From Pseudomonas alcaligenes (GTDB lineage Bacteria > Pseudomonadota > Gammaproteobacteria > Pseudomonadales > Pseudomonadaceae): a stretch of 64,000 nt of DNA. The position numbers were made by a program, and so were the translations under genes. The notes beneath the pieces were generated by a model. The model worked only from the letters and a program-made list of their open reading frames with translations. It searched no databases and was not told the DNA's origin. The stretch spans positions 2,073,501 through 2,137,500 of the forward strand of contig NZ_LZEU01000001.1 in NCBI RefSeq assembly GCF_014490745.1. The letters run 5' to 3'. The first letter of the stretch is position 1, and every line of letters starts with the position of its first letter. Positions 46,771 to 56,788 of this stretch are shown here, one piece after another.

Positions 46771-47565
46771 ATGGAACTATCTGATTCCCTAAATACCATG
46801 CATCGTGGCTTCAGGACGTCTGTCCAGTTGCTGATGAGCTACCTCCAGGATATGGGAGATGCCATCAAAAAAATTCAGAAGCAACACGAGGAGATCGTCG
46901 GCAAGCTTGAGGCGGCTAAGTCTGGAGTGCCCGATCCCAGCCCGCCAAATCTAGGCGAAAAAACGATTCAACTGGATCTGAACGACGAGCAGATTAAGCT
47001 GCTCACGGACGTGATGAAGTCCGCACAAAGCCAAAAATCTTCCTATCCGAATCTCACGTTCAGGATGTCGTTCGTTTATCTGGTCGCCACTTTTGATGCG
47101 TTTATAGCAGATGTCTTCTTGGAAGTCGCAAGAGCACGGCCGGAAATACTAAAAACCTCAAAGAAACAATTGCCCTACGATAGGCTTTTAGAGTTTCAAT
47201 CGCTTGATGAACTAGTGAGCTTCATTGCAAGTCGTGAGCTCAACGAGCTGGGCTATAAATCAATAAAGGATCAAAGCGACTACTACCAAGATCGATTTGG
47301 AGTTGCGCTGCAAGATTCTGGTATCTTATTAGCTGAGCTTACAGAGCTCAGGGCTGCTCGAAATCTCTTGGTGCACAACAACGGCCTTGTCAATCACATC
47401 TACTTGGAGCAAGTGTCAGGAAGCAAATACAAAGCAGGTGACAATGTCCAGGTCGATTCCGACTACTTCAACCGCGCGGTGAAGAGCTTTCAAGCTGTGG
47501 CCTCATTTGTTACAGCAAAGCTGATAGAGAAGCATGCAGCCAAACTGCCTAGTGGCGCGGCCTAA
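46771..47565 (+). CDS. Cassette 4 protein with HEPN-type RNase motif
   Basis: A 264-residue all-alpha protein. ATG 46771 follows GAGAGAGGT; a GTG three codons earlier is possible. An N-terminal coiled coil (KKIQKQHEEIVGKLEAAKSG) precedes a helical domain beginning LTFRMSFVYLVATFDAFIAD, in the style of the RiboL-PSP/MAE-28990 HEPN families. The motif Arg197-NLLV-His202 (R-x4-H, in LRAARNLLVHNNG) is the signature of HEPN ribonucleases. HEPN proteins are frequent RNase toxins and anti-phage effectors. No cognate antitoxin is in the cassette. Domain call good; activity and role inferred. Confidence 0.8.
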   Translation: MELSDSLNTMHRGFRTSVQLLMSYLQDMGDAIKKIQKQHEEIVGKLEAAKSGVPDPSPPNLGEKTIQLDLNDEQIKLLTDVMKSAQSQKSSYPNLTFRMSFVYLVATFDAFIADVFLEVARARPEILKTSKKQLPYDRLLEFQSLDELVSFIASRELNELGYKSIKDQSDYYQDRFGVALQDSGILLAELTELRAARNLLVHNNGLVNHIYLEQVSGSKYKAGDNVQVDSDYFNRAVKSFQAVASFVTAKLIEKHAAKLPSGAA

Positions 47566-47623
47566 CCAATCGCTGCAGGCGCGGCAGCCCTGAAGGGCCG
47601 CGGCCTGAGCTCAAACATTATGC
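47560..47623 (+). repeat. attC4 (64 bp) with altered core
   Basis: Head GCCTAAC (47560-47566). The tail is ATTATGC (47617-47623) instead of GTTATGC: the G at the cleavage point is A. The interior is short and GC-rich (GGCAGCCC-TGAA-GGGCCGC) and unlike the other four sites. The stop of cassette 4 overlaps the head. Confidence 0.75.
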
Positions 47624-47654
47624 CCAATATCTGAACCAAATCAGAGAGCTCAAA

Positions 47655-48408
47655 ATGCAAAGGACTCATGTCACAGAAGCAGAGCTACAGCATTGGATAG
47701 CAAAAAACCACAGGCTAACTCCAAAGCTAGAAAAAATGCGTAGTTCGGAAATATTTAAAGAGGGCCACACTCTCTACGCTCTAATCCTCCTTTATCGAGA
47801 TCAAGCAATAATAAACTGGCTATCTGGATTGACTTGTGAATCCAGACAGGAATTAGCAAAGGTCAGCGAAACGTACAATCTATTGCTAGATTTATTTTGC
47901 GTAAAAAAATCAAAAAATACGCCCAGGATTTCTTAGCCATGCTTTTTATCTACCGATTACCTGCACAATTCTTGGGGCTGAAGAAGCAAGGCGTAATGAA
48001 ATATGCAAAAAAACAATTTCATTGCTCTCAAATATTGAGGACGCCTACTTCACAAACTTCTTTATGGCTCTTGCCTATTTATCAATAAGCGATACTAAAA
48101 ATGCAGGTTTATGCGCCAAATTGGCTTTGCTTGCAGATAAAGTTTGGAATAGAGGTCTTTTGGAGCTAATAATATGCATATCTGTAAACGATCAGAACGG
48201 AATTTCTTTCGCTTGGGCAATGGCGCTAGCTGACTTCCACCAAGAGTCTATAGCAGAAAACGAGTCCATGCCCGAGTCTGCTCTATTCCTTGACGGCTTA
48301 GCTCTTCTAAAACTAAATAAATTAATAAATGGCGCTATCTTTACGCCTAAGTGTGACGACGAAAAAGCTCCGTTGGCATATGTATATGAAGCCACGAGCA
48401 AAGCATAA
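47655..48408 (+). pseudogene. Cassette 5 gene, frameshifted alpha-helical protein
   Basis: The reading frame from ATG 47655 (MQRTHVTEAELQHWIAKNHR) runs to a TAG at 47934. The sequence then continues meaningfully in the next frame (FLSHAFYLPITCTILGAEE) to the stop at 48406-48408 in attC5. The change of frame falls at or just after an A7 run (47902-47908) near an A6 run. Removing one A restores about 250 codons of one helical protein. The whole is AT-rich with a low-GC third position. It could be a real mutation, a sequencing error, or slippage-controlled expression. Family unknown; style like all-alpha immunity proteins. Confidence 0.65.
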
Positions 48409-48490
48409 CAATTCGCTCAACTATCGCTCACTTCGTTCGCTGGACGCCCAAAAGCTGTGCTTTATCCGCCCGTTAGCTTAATCGTTATAC
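48403..48490 (+). repeat. attC5 (88 bp), last site of the array
   Basis: Head GCATAAC (48403-48409), tail GTTATAC (48484-48490). The body matches attC2 and attC3. After the tail no further attC head (GTATAAC) is found, so bases from 48485 on are flanking chromosome, or the start of a truncated sixth cassette. Confidence 0.88.
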
Positions 48491-48517
48491 GCAGTGCCTA
48501 AATATCGCCGATGTTGA

Positions 48518-48715
48518 CCTCAGCCTGAGGCGGCTGCCCGTAGCGAGTTCGCCAATTGCATTCGGTTGGCTGCTAGCAGCAGTTTTGCCTTCTATCAAAA
48601 GCACCAAGCGCCGCATCAGCACTCGCTGCAAGATCTGCTGTGTGACTTGGCCAGCTACATTCAGGTCGGTGTCAGGTATGGCGCTGCAGCTCGGGCGATC
48701 GTGCAGGCGGGTTAG
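48518..48715 (+). pseudogene. Possible remnant of a chromosomal gene right of the array
   Basis: A 65-codon open frame without a start codon, just after an in-frame TGA, reads as a plausible protein C-terminus (SSFAFYQKHQAPHQHSLQDL, then ASYIQVGVRYGAAARAI). Its GC content matches the chromosome rather than the cassettes. It could be the 3' end of a gene disrupted or eroded beside the array. A second frame is also open here, so coding is uncertain. The 59 bp that follow, up to 48774, contain nothing I recognise. Confidence 0.3.
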
Positions 48716-48774
48716 CTGGCCGGCGGTATTTATCCGCCCTTGGCGATTTCCACTTTCTTTCAGGTAGTGCCGCG

Positions 48775-49116
48775 ATGAATTACCGAAACAGCATGCTGGT
48801 GTCCCTTTTTCTCCTGGCGTCCTCCTCTGCCTTCGCCGCTGGCGGTACGGGGGAGTACGAGCTCGACTGGCCCGTGCAGGGTGAGACCCTGGCCTATCGC
48901 TCCTGTGGCTGTGGCGATGCCTGCTGGGTGGCCGAGGTGCGTGAGCGGGCTTCGCAGCAGGTGCGGGCGAGTCTGAGCTGCGACTGCAGCGATCTGGCCT
49001 ATGCCGAGGGGGAGGGCGAGCGGCAGGCGTTGGGCGAGTCCTGTGCGGTGCTCAATGGCAGTGCAGACAAGGCCGCGTCGATTGCCGAGCGGCTGCGCCA
49101 GTTGCAGGCCAGGTAG
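48775..49116 (+). CDS. Exported cysteine-rich protein of unknown function
   Basis: A 113-residue protein with a clear Sec signal (MNYRNSMLVSLFLLASSSAF, cleavage after AFA). The mature domain has six cysteines in pairs (SCGCGDACW, SCDCSD, SC), suggesting disulfides or metal binding in the periplasm. It converges with apt, the stops being four bases apart. No family recognised. GC and codon use are like the host chromosome, so it marks the return to the core genome. Confidence 0.8.
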   Translation: MNYRNSMLVSLFLLASSSAFAAGGTGEYELDWPVQGETLAYRSCGCGDACWVAEVRERASQQVRASLSCDCSDLAYAEGEGERQALGESCAVLNGSADKAASIAERLRQLQAR

Positions 49117-49119
49117 CGG

Positions 49120-49668
49120 TTAGCGTTCGTCGAGGGCGAAGGCGGTCAGGCTGAAGGTGGGGATGCCGCTGTCCTGCAGTTTCTGCGAGCCGCCCAGTTC
49201 GGGCAGGTCGATGATCGCAGCGGCTTCGTGCACGCGGGCGCCCATGCGCCGCACCAGGCGAGCGGCAGCGAGGAGGGTGCCACCGGTGGCGATCAGGTCA
49301 TCGAAGATCAGTACCGAGTCACCTTCGCACAGGCTGTCGGCGTGTACTTCGAGGAGGGCTTCACCGTACTCGGTCTGGTAGCTCTCGGCCAGCACATCGG
49401 CCGGTAGCTTGCCCTGTTTGCGGAACAGGATCAGCGGCTTGTTCAACTCGTAGGCGATGATCGAGCCGATCAGGAAGCCGCGGGCATCCATGGCGGCGAC
49501 GTGGCTGAAGTCGCTTTCCACGTAGCGCTGGATGAAGCTGTCGGCCACCAGGCGCAGGGCCCGTGGCGATTGGAACAACGGGGTAATGTCGCGAAACACC
49601 ACGCCGGGTTTGGGGAAGTCGGGTACCGGGCGAATCAGGGATTTGATGCTGAAGTCGTCGAAGATCAT
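49120..49668 (-). CDS. apt: Adenine phosphoribosyltransferase
   Basis: A 182-residue enzyme that converts adenine and PRPP to AMP in purine salvage. The start [20 protein letters not shown] is family-typical, and the PRPP-binding motif [17 protein letters not shown] is intact. It lies next to anr in the same order as in P. aeruginosa. Confidence 0.97.
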   Translation of the reverse strand: MIFDDFSIKSLIRPVPDFPKPGVVFRDITPLFQSPRALRLVADSFIQRYVESDFSHVAAMDARGFLIGSIIAYELNKPLILFRKQGKLPADVLAESYQTEYGEALLEVHADSLCEGDSVLIFDDLIATGGTLLAAARLVRRMGARVHEAAAIIDLPELGGSQKLQDSGIPTFSLTAFALDER

Positions 49669-49705
49669 GCGGCTGTCCTCTGATCGGCCAGGAAGTGGCT
49701 AAGTA

Positions 49706-50440
49706 TCAGCCATCCATGCGGCCGCCGGCCAGTGCGCACAGCTCGATCGGGTCGAGAATCTGCACTTCCTTGCCTTCGGCATTGATCAGGTTGTTCTGCT
49801 GGAAGCGGGTGAACACCCGCGACACGGTTTCCACGGCCAGGCCCAGGTAGTTGCCGAGTTCGTTGCGCGACATGGCCAGGCGGAACTGGTTGGCTGAGAA
49901 GCCGCGGGCGCGGAAGCGCGCGGAGAGGTTGACCAGGAAGGTGGCGATGCGCTCGTCGGCGGTCTTCTTCGACAGCAGCAGCATCATCTGTTGGTCATCG
50001 CGGATCTCGCGGCTCATCACGCGCATCAGTTGGCGGCGCAGTTGCGGCAGTTGCACGGCCAGTTCGTCGAGGCGCTCGAAGGGGATTTCGCACACCGAGG
50101 TGGTTTCCAGGGCCTGGGCCGATACCGGGTAGAGCTCAGTGTCGACGCCGGACAGGCCGACCAGTTCGCTGGGCAGGTGGAAGCCGGTGATCTGTTCTTC
50201 GCCGCCATCGCTCAGGGTGAAGGTTTTCAGGGCGCCGGCGCGCACGGCAAACACCGAGTTGAAGGCATCGCCCTGGCGGAACAGGAATTCGCCTTTCTTC
50301 AGCGGGCGGCCGCGTTTGACGATGTGATCGAGGGCATCCATGTCTTCCAGGTTCAGCGACAGCGGTAGGCACAGAGGGGCCAGACTGCACTCCTTGCAAT
50401 GGGCTTGATGCGGGGTGTGCACCTTGATGGTCTCGGGCAT
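49706..50440 (-). CDS. anr: Anaerobic regulator Anr (FNR family)
   Basis: A 244-residue CRP/FNR-type regulator. The 4Fe-4S ligands are Cys15, Cys18 and Cys24 ([11 protein letters not shown]) plus Cys117 (TSVCEIP). The DNA-recognition helix is in [20 protein letters not shown]. Loss of the cluster in oxygen inactivates it. ATG 50440 gives the same length as P. aeruginosa Anr; the frame extends nine codons further to an upstream ATG (50467) with no homology reason. Expected targets in this window include hemN (Anr box) and the cco-2 operon. Confidence 0.96.
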   Translation of the reverse strand: MPETIKVHTPHQAHCKECSLAPLCLPLSLNLEDMDALDHIVKRGRPLKKGEFLFRQGDAFNSVFAVRAGALKTFTLSDGGEEQITGFHLPSELVGLSGVDTELYPVSAQALETTSVCEIPFERLDELAVQLPQLRRQLMRVMSREIRDDQQMMLLLSKKTADERIATFLVNLSARFRARGFSANQFRLAMSRNELGNYLGLAVETVSRVFTRFQQNNLINAEGKEVQILDPIELCALAGGRMDG

Positions 50441-50597
50441 CGCGCAAATTTCCTGCTGGCTAAACACGTATGAAATGCAAGGTTACCGCATGCCCGCGCT
50501 CTATCGCCAGTTTCCTGCGGTTGCAGCCTGACTTGTTGTTCAAGATTCTGCGGTGCTGACCGATAAGGCCGTTGAGTCAACTGCAGGAGTCGAGCTC

Positions 50598-51047
50598 ATG
50601 CTGCGAATGGATGTGGGTGGCCTGACCGAGCGCCTGAGCCTGGGCCTGCAGCGCCAGGAGCGGCGCGAGGCGGGCGAGATGGCGACGCCCGAGGAGGTGA
50701 GCGCCAGCCTGCGTGTCAGCCTGTCGGAGTTGGGGCGGATCCGCTCGACGGCGAAGAACGACGATATCGACGACAGCGACCTGCCGGACACCATCAAGGA
50801 AATCCTCAAGACTATCCGCGCGCTCAAGCAGCAGATTGCCGAGAAGCAGGCCGAGCTGGAAGCGTTGATGGCCGAGCCGGGGCTTGATGCGGAAACCCGG
50901 CGGGCACGGGCCGAGGCGCTGCAGATGGAGCTGTCCGAGCTACAGAGCGCGCTGAGCAATGCCAGCGTCAATCTGCTCAAGGCCATGCGCGAGGCGCAGC
51001 TGAGCGACGAGCAGATGCAGACGGCAACCCAGTTGGCCATGCGCTGA
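50598..51047 (+). CDS. Coiled-coil protein of unknown function
   Basis: A 149-residue cytoplasmic protein. ATG 50598 follows AGGAG by eight bases; an upstream in-frame start (50553) is less likely. Residues about 70-130 are a long heptad coiled coil (ILKTIRALKQQIAEKQAELE, then AEALQMELSELQSALSNA). No catalytic motif. The gene is divergent from anr and converges on hemN, a position occupied by an unknown gene in P. aeruginosa too. Function unknown. Confidence 0.8.
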   Translation: MLRMDVGGLTERLSLGLQRQERREAGEMATPEEVSASLRVSLSELGRIRSTAKNDDIDDSDLPDTIKEILKTIRALKQQIAEKQAELEALMAEPGLDAETRRARAEALQMELSELQSALSNASVNLLKAMREAQLSDEQMQTATQLAMR

Positions 51048-51061
51048 GAGCCTGTTCAGAG

Positions 51062-52444
51062 TCAGATCACCCGGGAGAAACGTTGCAGGTTCTGCTGCTC
51101 CAGGTAGTGGTCGAACAGCATGCACAGCGAGCGTACCAGCAGGCGCCCGGCCGGCAGCACGGCGATGTGGCGCATGTCCAGTTCGATCAGGCCGTCGCGT
51201 GCCATCTGTTCCAGCTGTGGCCAGATCGGCGCGAAGTAGGCGTAGAAGTCGATATTGAACAGCTCCTCGATCTCGGCAAATTCCAGCTGGAACTGGCAGA
51301 TCAGCTGCTGGATCACGGCGCGACGGATGCGGTCGTCGGCGTTGCAGTGCAGGCCGCGCAGGGTGGCCAGCTGGGTGTTGTCCAGGCTCTGCTGGTAGTT
51401 GCTCAGGTCGCTGCTGTTCTGGCAGTAGAGGTCGCCGATCTGGCTGATGGCCGAGACGCCGAGGCCGAGCAGGTCGCAGTGGCCGTGGGTGGTGTAGCCC
51501 TGGAAGTTGCGCTGCAGGCTGCCGTCCTCCTGGGCGGTGGCCAGTTCGTCGTCGGGCAGGGCGAAGTGATCCATGCCGATATAGCGATAGCCGGCGGTCG
51601 TCAGTTGCTCGATGCTGCCTTGCAGCATGGCCAGCTTGTCCGCTGGGGCGGGCAGCTCGTCAGGGTTGATGCGGCGCTGCGGGGGGAAGCGTTCGGGCAG
51701 GTGGGCGTAGTTGAACAGCGACAGGCGATCAGGCTGCAGGGCGATGACTTCGCTCACGGTGCGGGCGAAGCTCTCCGGGGTCTGCCGCGGCAGGCCGTAG
51801 ATCAGGTCGATGCTGACCGAGCGAAATTGCAGGGTGCGCGCCGCCTCGACTATGGCGCGGGTCTGCTCCAGGCTCTGCAGGCGGTTGATGGCGCGCTGCA
51901 CATGCGGGTCGAGATCCTGCACGCCGAGGCTGACGCGGTTGAAGCCCAGCTCGCGCAGCAGGCCCATGGTCGGCCAGTCTGCCTCGCGCGGGTCGATCTC
52001 GATGCCGTAGTCGCCGCTGTCGTCGTCGAGCAGCTGGAAGTGCTTGCGCAGGTGCTCCATCAGCCGGCGCAGCTCGTCGTGGCTGAGGAAGGTCGGGGTG
52101 CCGCCGCCGAGGTGCAGCTGCTCGACCCGTTGGCGGCTGTCGAGGTGGCGGCCGAGCAGCTCGATCTCGCGCTCCAGACGCTCCAGGTAAGGCTGCGAGC
52201 GTCCGCGATCCTTGGTGATGACCTTGTTGCAGCCGCAGTAGTAGCAGATGTTGGCGCAGAACGGCACGTGCACGTACAGCGATAGCGGACGCAGCGCCCG
52301 GCGGCTGTCGCGCAGGGCGTGCAGCAGGTCGAAGGGGCCGACCTGGCTATGGAACTGCAGGGCCGTGGGGTAGGAGGTGTAACGTGGACCGGGGTGGTCG
52401 TAGCGACGGATCAGGTTGGCGTCCCAGCGGATGGCGTCGAGCAT
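51062..52444 (-). CDS. hemN: Oxygen-independent coproporphyrinogen III oxidase HemN
   Basis: A 460-residue radical-SAM enzyme that decarboxylates coproporphyrinogen III to protoporphyrinogen IX under low oxygen. The cluster motif CANICYYCGC (CxxxCxxC) is in the N-terminal third, and GGGTPTF and ELGFNRVSLGVQDLD are present. An Anr box lies 60-73 bp before the start. The enzyme supplies haem for the cbb3 oxidases encoded nearby. Confidence 0.96.
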   Translation of the reverse strand: MLDAIRWDANLIRRYDHPGPRYTSYPTALQFHSQVGPFDLLHALRDSRRALRPLSLYVHVPFCANICYYCGCNKVITKDRGRSQPYLERLEREIELLGRHLDSRQRVEQLHLGGGTPTFLSHDELRRLMEHLRKHFQLLDDDSGDYGIEIDPREADWPTMGLLRELGFNRVSLGVQDLDPHVQRAINRLQSLEQTRAIVEAARTLQFRSVSIDLIYGLPRQTPESFARTVSEVIALQPDRLSLFNYAHLPERFPPQRRINPDELPAPADKLAMLQGSIEQLTTAGYRYIGMDHFALPDDELATAQEDGSLQRNFQGYTTHGHCDLLGLGVSAISQIGDLYCQNSSDLSNYQQSLDNTQLATLRGLHCNADDRIRRAVIQQLICQFQLEFAEIEELFNIDFYAYFAPIWPQLEQMARDGLIELDMRHIAVLPAGRLLVRSLCMLFDHYLEQQNLQRFSRVI

Positions 52445-52503
52445 GCAGGCAGTCCCAGGAGTAGCGATGTTGGCCAGTCTAGGGAGGCGTGGCGGGGGCG
52501 GTC

Positions 52504-52517
52504 TTGACCTGCATCAA
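52504..52517 (-). promoter_or_regulatory. Anr/FNR box upstream of hemN
   Basis: TTGACCTGCATCAA fits the Anr/FNR consensus TTGAT-N4-ATCAA with one mismatch. Its centre is about 66 bp before the hemN ATG, and the start of the SafE-like gene (reading the same way) is further upstream; the box overlaps the end of that neighbour's downstream region. It is consistent with Anr activation of hemN. Confidence 0.65.
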
Positions 52518-52543
52518 GGCCATGGCGCTGGGGCGGGCGCCGC

Positions 52544-53227
52544 TCAGTGGCCCATCAGCCAGTGCTGGTGGGGGCCGGGCAGGGTCCACAGGCCGAACAG
52601 GATCACCAGTAGCCCGCCGGCCATGCGCACCCCGCGGCGGCGCAGCAGGGCGGTCAGGCGCTCGGCGGCCAGGCCGGTGGCCAGCAGTACCGGCCAGGTG
52701 CCGAGGCCGAAGGCCAGCATCAGCAGGGCGCTGTCGCTGGCCGAGCCCTGGCTGGCCGCCCACAGCAGGGTGCTGTAGACCAGGCCGCAGGGCAGCCAGC
52801 CCCAGATGGCGCCGAGCAGCAGGGCGCGTGGCAGGCTGCTGACCGGCATCAGGCGGCTGGCAATCGGCTGCAGGTGGCGCCAGAGGTGGCGGCCGAGGCC
52901 TTCGATGCGGGTCAGGCCGCTCCACCAGCCGGCCAGGTACAGGCCCATGGCGATCAGCAGTAGCGCGGCCACTACCCGTAGCAGCATGGCGGCCGGGCTG
53001 CTGGCCAGGGCCCAGCCGGCCAGGCCGATCAGCAGGCCGGCGAGGGCGTAGCTGAGGATACGGCCGAGGTTGTAGGCCAGCAGCAGGCGCAGGCGGCGGG
53101 CGCGTTGCTCGGGTGGGATGGCCAGGGTCAGGGCGCCCATCAGACCGCCGCACATGCCCAGGCAGTGGCCGCCGCCGAGCAGGCCGAGGATCAGCGCCGA
53201 GAGCAGTAGTGGCGCTAGCTCAGCCAT
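52544..53227 (-). CDS. SafE/TauE-like multispan membrane protein
   Basis: A 227-residue polytopic protein with six predicted membrane spans. The N-terminal GGGHCLGMCGGLMGALTLAI, with Cys/Met/His residues in the first helix, resembles the DsbD-like/SafE copper- or sulfite-related transporters that accompany cco genes. The start ATG 53227 overlaps the ccoS stop by eight bases. In other Proteobacteria such a gene next to ccoS/ccoI supports metal supply to cbb3 oxidase; here that is inferred from context. Confidence 0.85.
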   Translation of the reverse strand: MAELAPLLLSALILGLLGGGHCLGMCGGLMGALTLAIPPEQRARRLRLLLAYNLGRILSYALAGLLIGLAGWALASSPAAMLLRVVAALLLIAMGLYLAGWWSGLTRIEGLGRHLWRHLQPIASRLMPVSSLPRALLLGAIWGWLPCGLVYSTLLWAASQGSASDSALLMLAFGLGTWPVLLATGLAAERLTALLRRRGVRMAGGLLVILFGLWTLPGPHQHWLMGH

Positions 53228-53426
53228 GCGGCTCGTCCTGTTCGCTCGGCTTGCTGGCTTCGCTGACGCCCGCCGCGTGCTTGGGATCATCGTCGTCGAA
53301 CAGGATGCTGTGGGCCGGGCCGTCGAGGTCATCGAACTGGCCGCTGTTGACCGCCCAGAAGAACACCCAGATGGCGATGGCGACCAGCACCACGGCGATG
53401 GGGATCAGGATATAGAGCGCAGGCAT
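53220..53426 (-). CDS. ccoS: cbb3 oxidase maturation protein CcoS
   Basis: A 68-residue single-span protein (MPALYILIPIAVVLVAIAIW, then FFWAVNSGQFDDLDGPAHSI). The FDDL-GPAxSIL pattern is diagnostic of CcoS, needed for cofactor insertion into cbb3 oxidase. The acidic tail (DDDDPKH) is usual. It follows ccoI after 38 bp and overlaps the SafE-like gene. Confidence 0.95.
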   Translation of the reverse strand: MPALYILIPIAVVLVAIAIWVFFWAVNSGQFDDLDGPAHSILFDDDDPKHAAGVSEASKPSEQDEPHG

Positions 53427-53464
53427 GGGAACTCCGGGCTTGGGCTAGGCGGATGCGCAGCCGC

Positions 53465-55870
<2,406 letters not shown>

Positions 55871-55883
55871 GGCGCGGCGCGGG

Positions 55884-56738
55884 TCACTCGCCGAGCAGCA
55901 CGGTGGCGCCGCTCTGCAGTTGTTCTTCCTCGAACAGACGCCAGTCCTGGTCGCCTTCGCGGCCGATCAGCTCGACGAAGCGGCGACCTTCGGCGATGTC
56001 CTGCAGCTGGCCGAAGTAGCTGCCGTCTGCCTGCAGCAGGAGGATCACCCGGCGGTCACGCTCCGGCTGGGTCGGCGACTCCAGGTTGAGAGTCAGTTGC
56101 TGCGGCTTGCTGTTGCCGCTCAGCTGCAGGCGGGCGGTGCCGGTGTCGTTGTCCAGCACCAGGCTGGCCTTGAGCTGCAGGCGCTTGGCCAGGTTCTCGC
56201 GCTCCAGCGAGGTGTTGATGCCCTTGCCGACGTCGTAGTAGTTGTCGGAGATCAGGCCTGGCGGGTGCTTGCTGGCGAACACCAGCAGACCGATGCCGAG
56301 GACGATCGAGAAAGCCAGCAGGCCAAGGATGAACCAGGGCCAGAATTGCTTGTACCAGACGCTGTCGTAGGGCTGCTCGGGCGGCAGCTCATGCTTGCCG
56401 ATGCTGGCCACGGCGTTTTCCGCCGAGCTGGCGCTGACGCTGCGCAGCAGGGCGAAGCCGCGCTTGCGCAGGTTGCTGGCCTGCCAGGCGTTGCCCTTGA
56501 AGCCGAGCAGCAGGAATACCGGCAGTTGCAAGACGATGATCAACGGCGCAGAGGCGGCCGACAGCTGCAGGGCCAGAGCCACCAGGGCCGGGGTGGCCAG
56601 CAGCAGAACGAGCACCAGCCACCAGAGTTGCTTGTACAGGGCCCAGATCAGGCCGAAGCACAGGCCCGGCCAGGAGAAGCCGGTCTTGACCGCTTCCAGG
56701 CCGTGGGCAGGGTGGTGGAATACCTCGAAGTTGTTCAT
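55884..56738 (-). CDS. ccoH: CcoH/FixH with an N-terminal DUF2628-like extension
   Basis: A 284-residue protein, against about 170-180 in ordinary CcoH. Residues about 115-284 are CcoH: PYDSVWYKQFWPWFILGLLA, then KHPPGLISDNYYDVGKGINT and the beta-rich tail. The first 105 residues (AVKTGFSWPGLCFGLIWALY, then FKGNAWQASNLRKRGFALLR) match the DUF2628 pattern, with two membrane spans. The frame is continuous with no stop between the parts, so it reads as a fusion. CcoH helps assemble cbb3 oxidase; the added domain is of unknown role. The junction could instead mark a lost stop codon. Confidence 0.85.
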   Translation of the reverse strand: MNNFEVFHHPAHGLEAVKTGFSWPGLCFGLIWALYKQLWWLVLVLLLATPALVALALQLSAASAPLIIVLQLPVFLLLGFKGNAWQASNLRKRGFALLRSVSASSAENAVASIGKHELPPEQPYDSVWYKQFWPWFILGLLAFSIVLGIGLLVFASKHPPGLISDNYYDVGKGINTSLERENLAKRLQLKASLVLDNDTGTARLQLSGNSKPQQLTLNLESPTQPERDRRVILLLQADGSYFGQLQDIAEGRRFVELIGREGDQDWRLFEEEQLQSGATVLLGE

Positions 56739-56788
56739 CGTTCGCTCTGCGGGGCAAGGCCCCGCGCGGCTGGCAGGGCTGGTTGAGG

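Larger units (their letters stand above)
45549..48484 (+). mobile_element. Integron cassette array without integrase (CALIN), five cassettes
   Basis: Five units each start with TTRYRY-type bases after a core GTT and end in an attC site whose first seven bases complement the start of the same unit. Starts and attC heads: GTTATGC/GCATAAC, GTTAGGC/GCCTAAC, GTTAGGA/TCCTAAC, GTTAGGC/GCCTAAC, ATTATGC/GCATAAC. This rule holds only for true gene cassettes. Units: 45549-46107, 46108-46422, 46423-46740, 46741-47617 and 47618-48484. All genes read left to right, are AT-richer than the surroundings and have no relatives nearby. No intI lies in the window. Likely acquired by IntI acting in trans. Confidence 0.92.

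Noticed and set aside
46320..48490. CRISPR-like array, because three near-identical repeats are spaced along the region
   Set aside because: Repeats are about 88-90 bp, spacers are hundreds of bases and hold genes; the heads and tails obey the attC rule.
48585..48767. 60-codon plus-strand frame right of the array
   Set aside because: Arg/Ser-rich, typical of a wrong frame; the overlapping startless frame (48518-48715) looks more protein-like.
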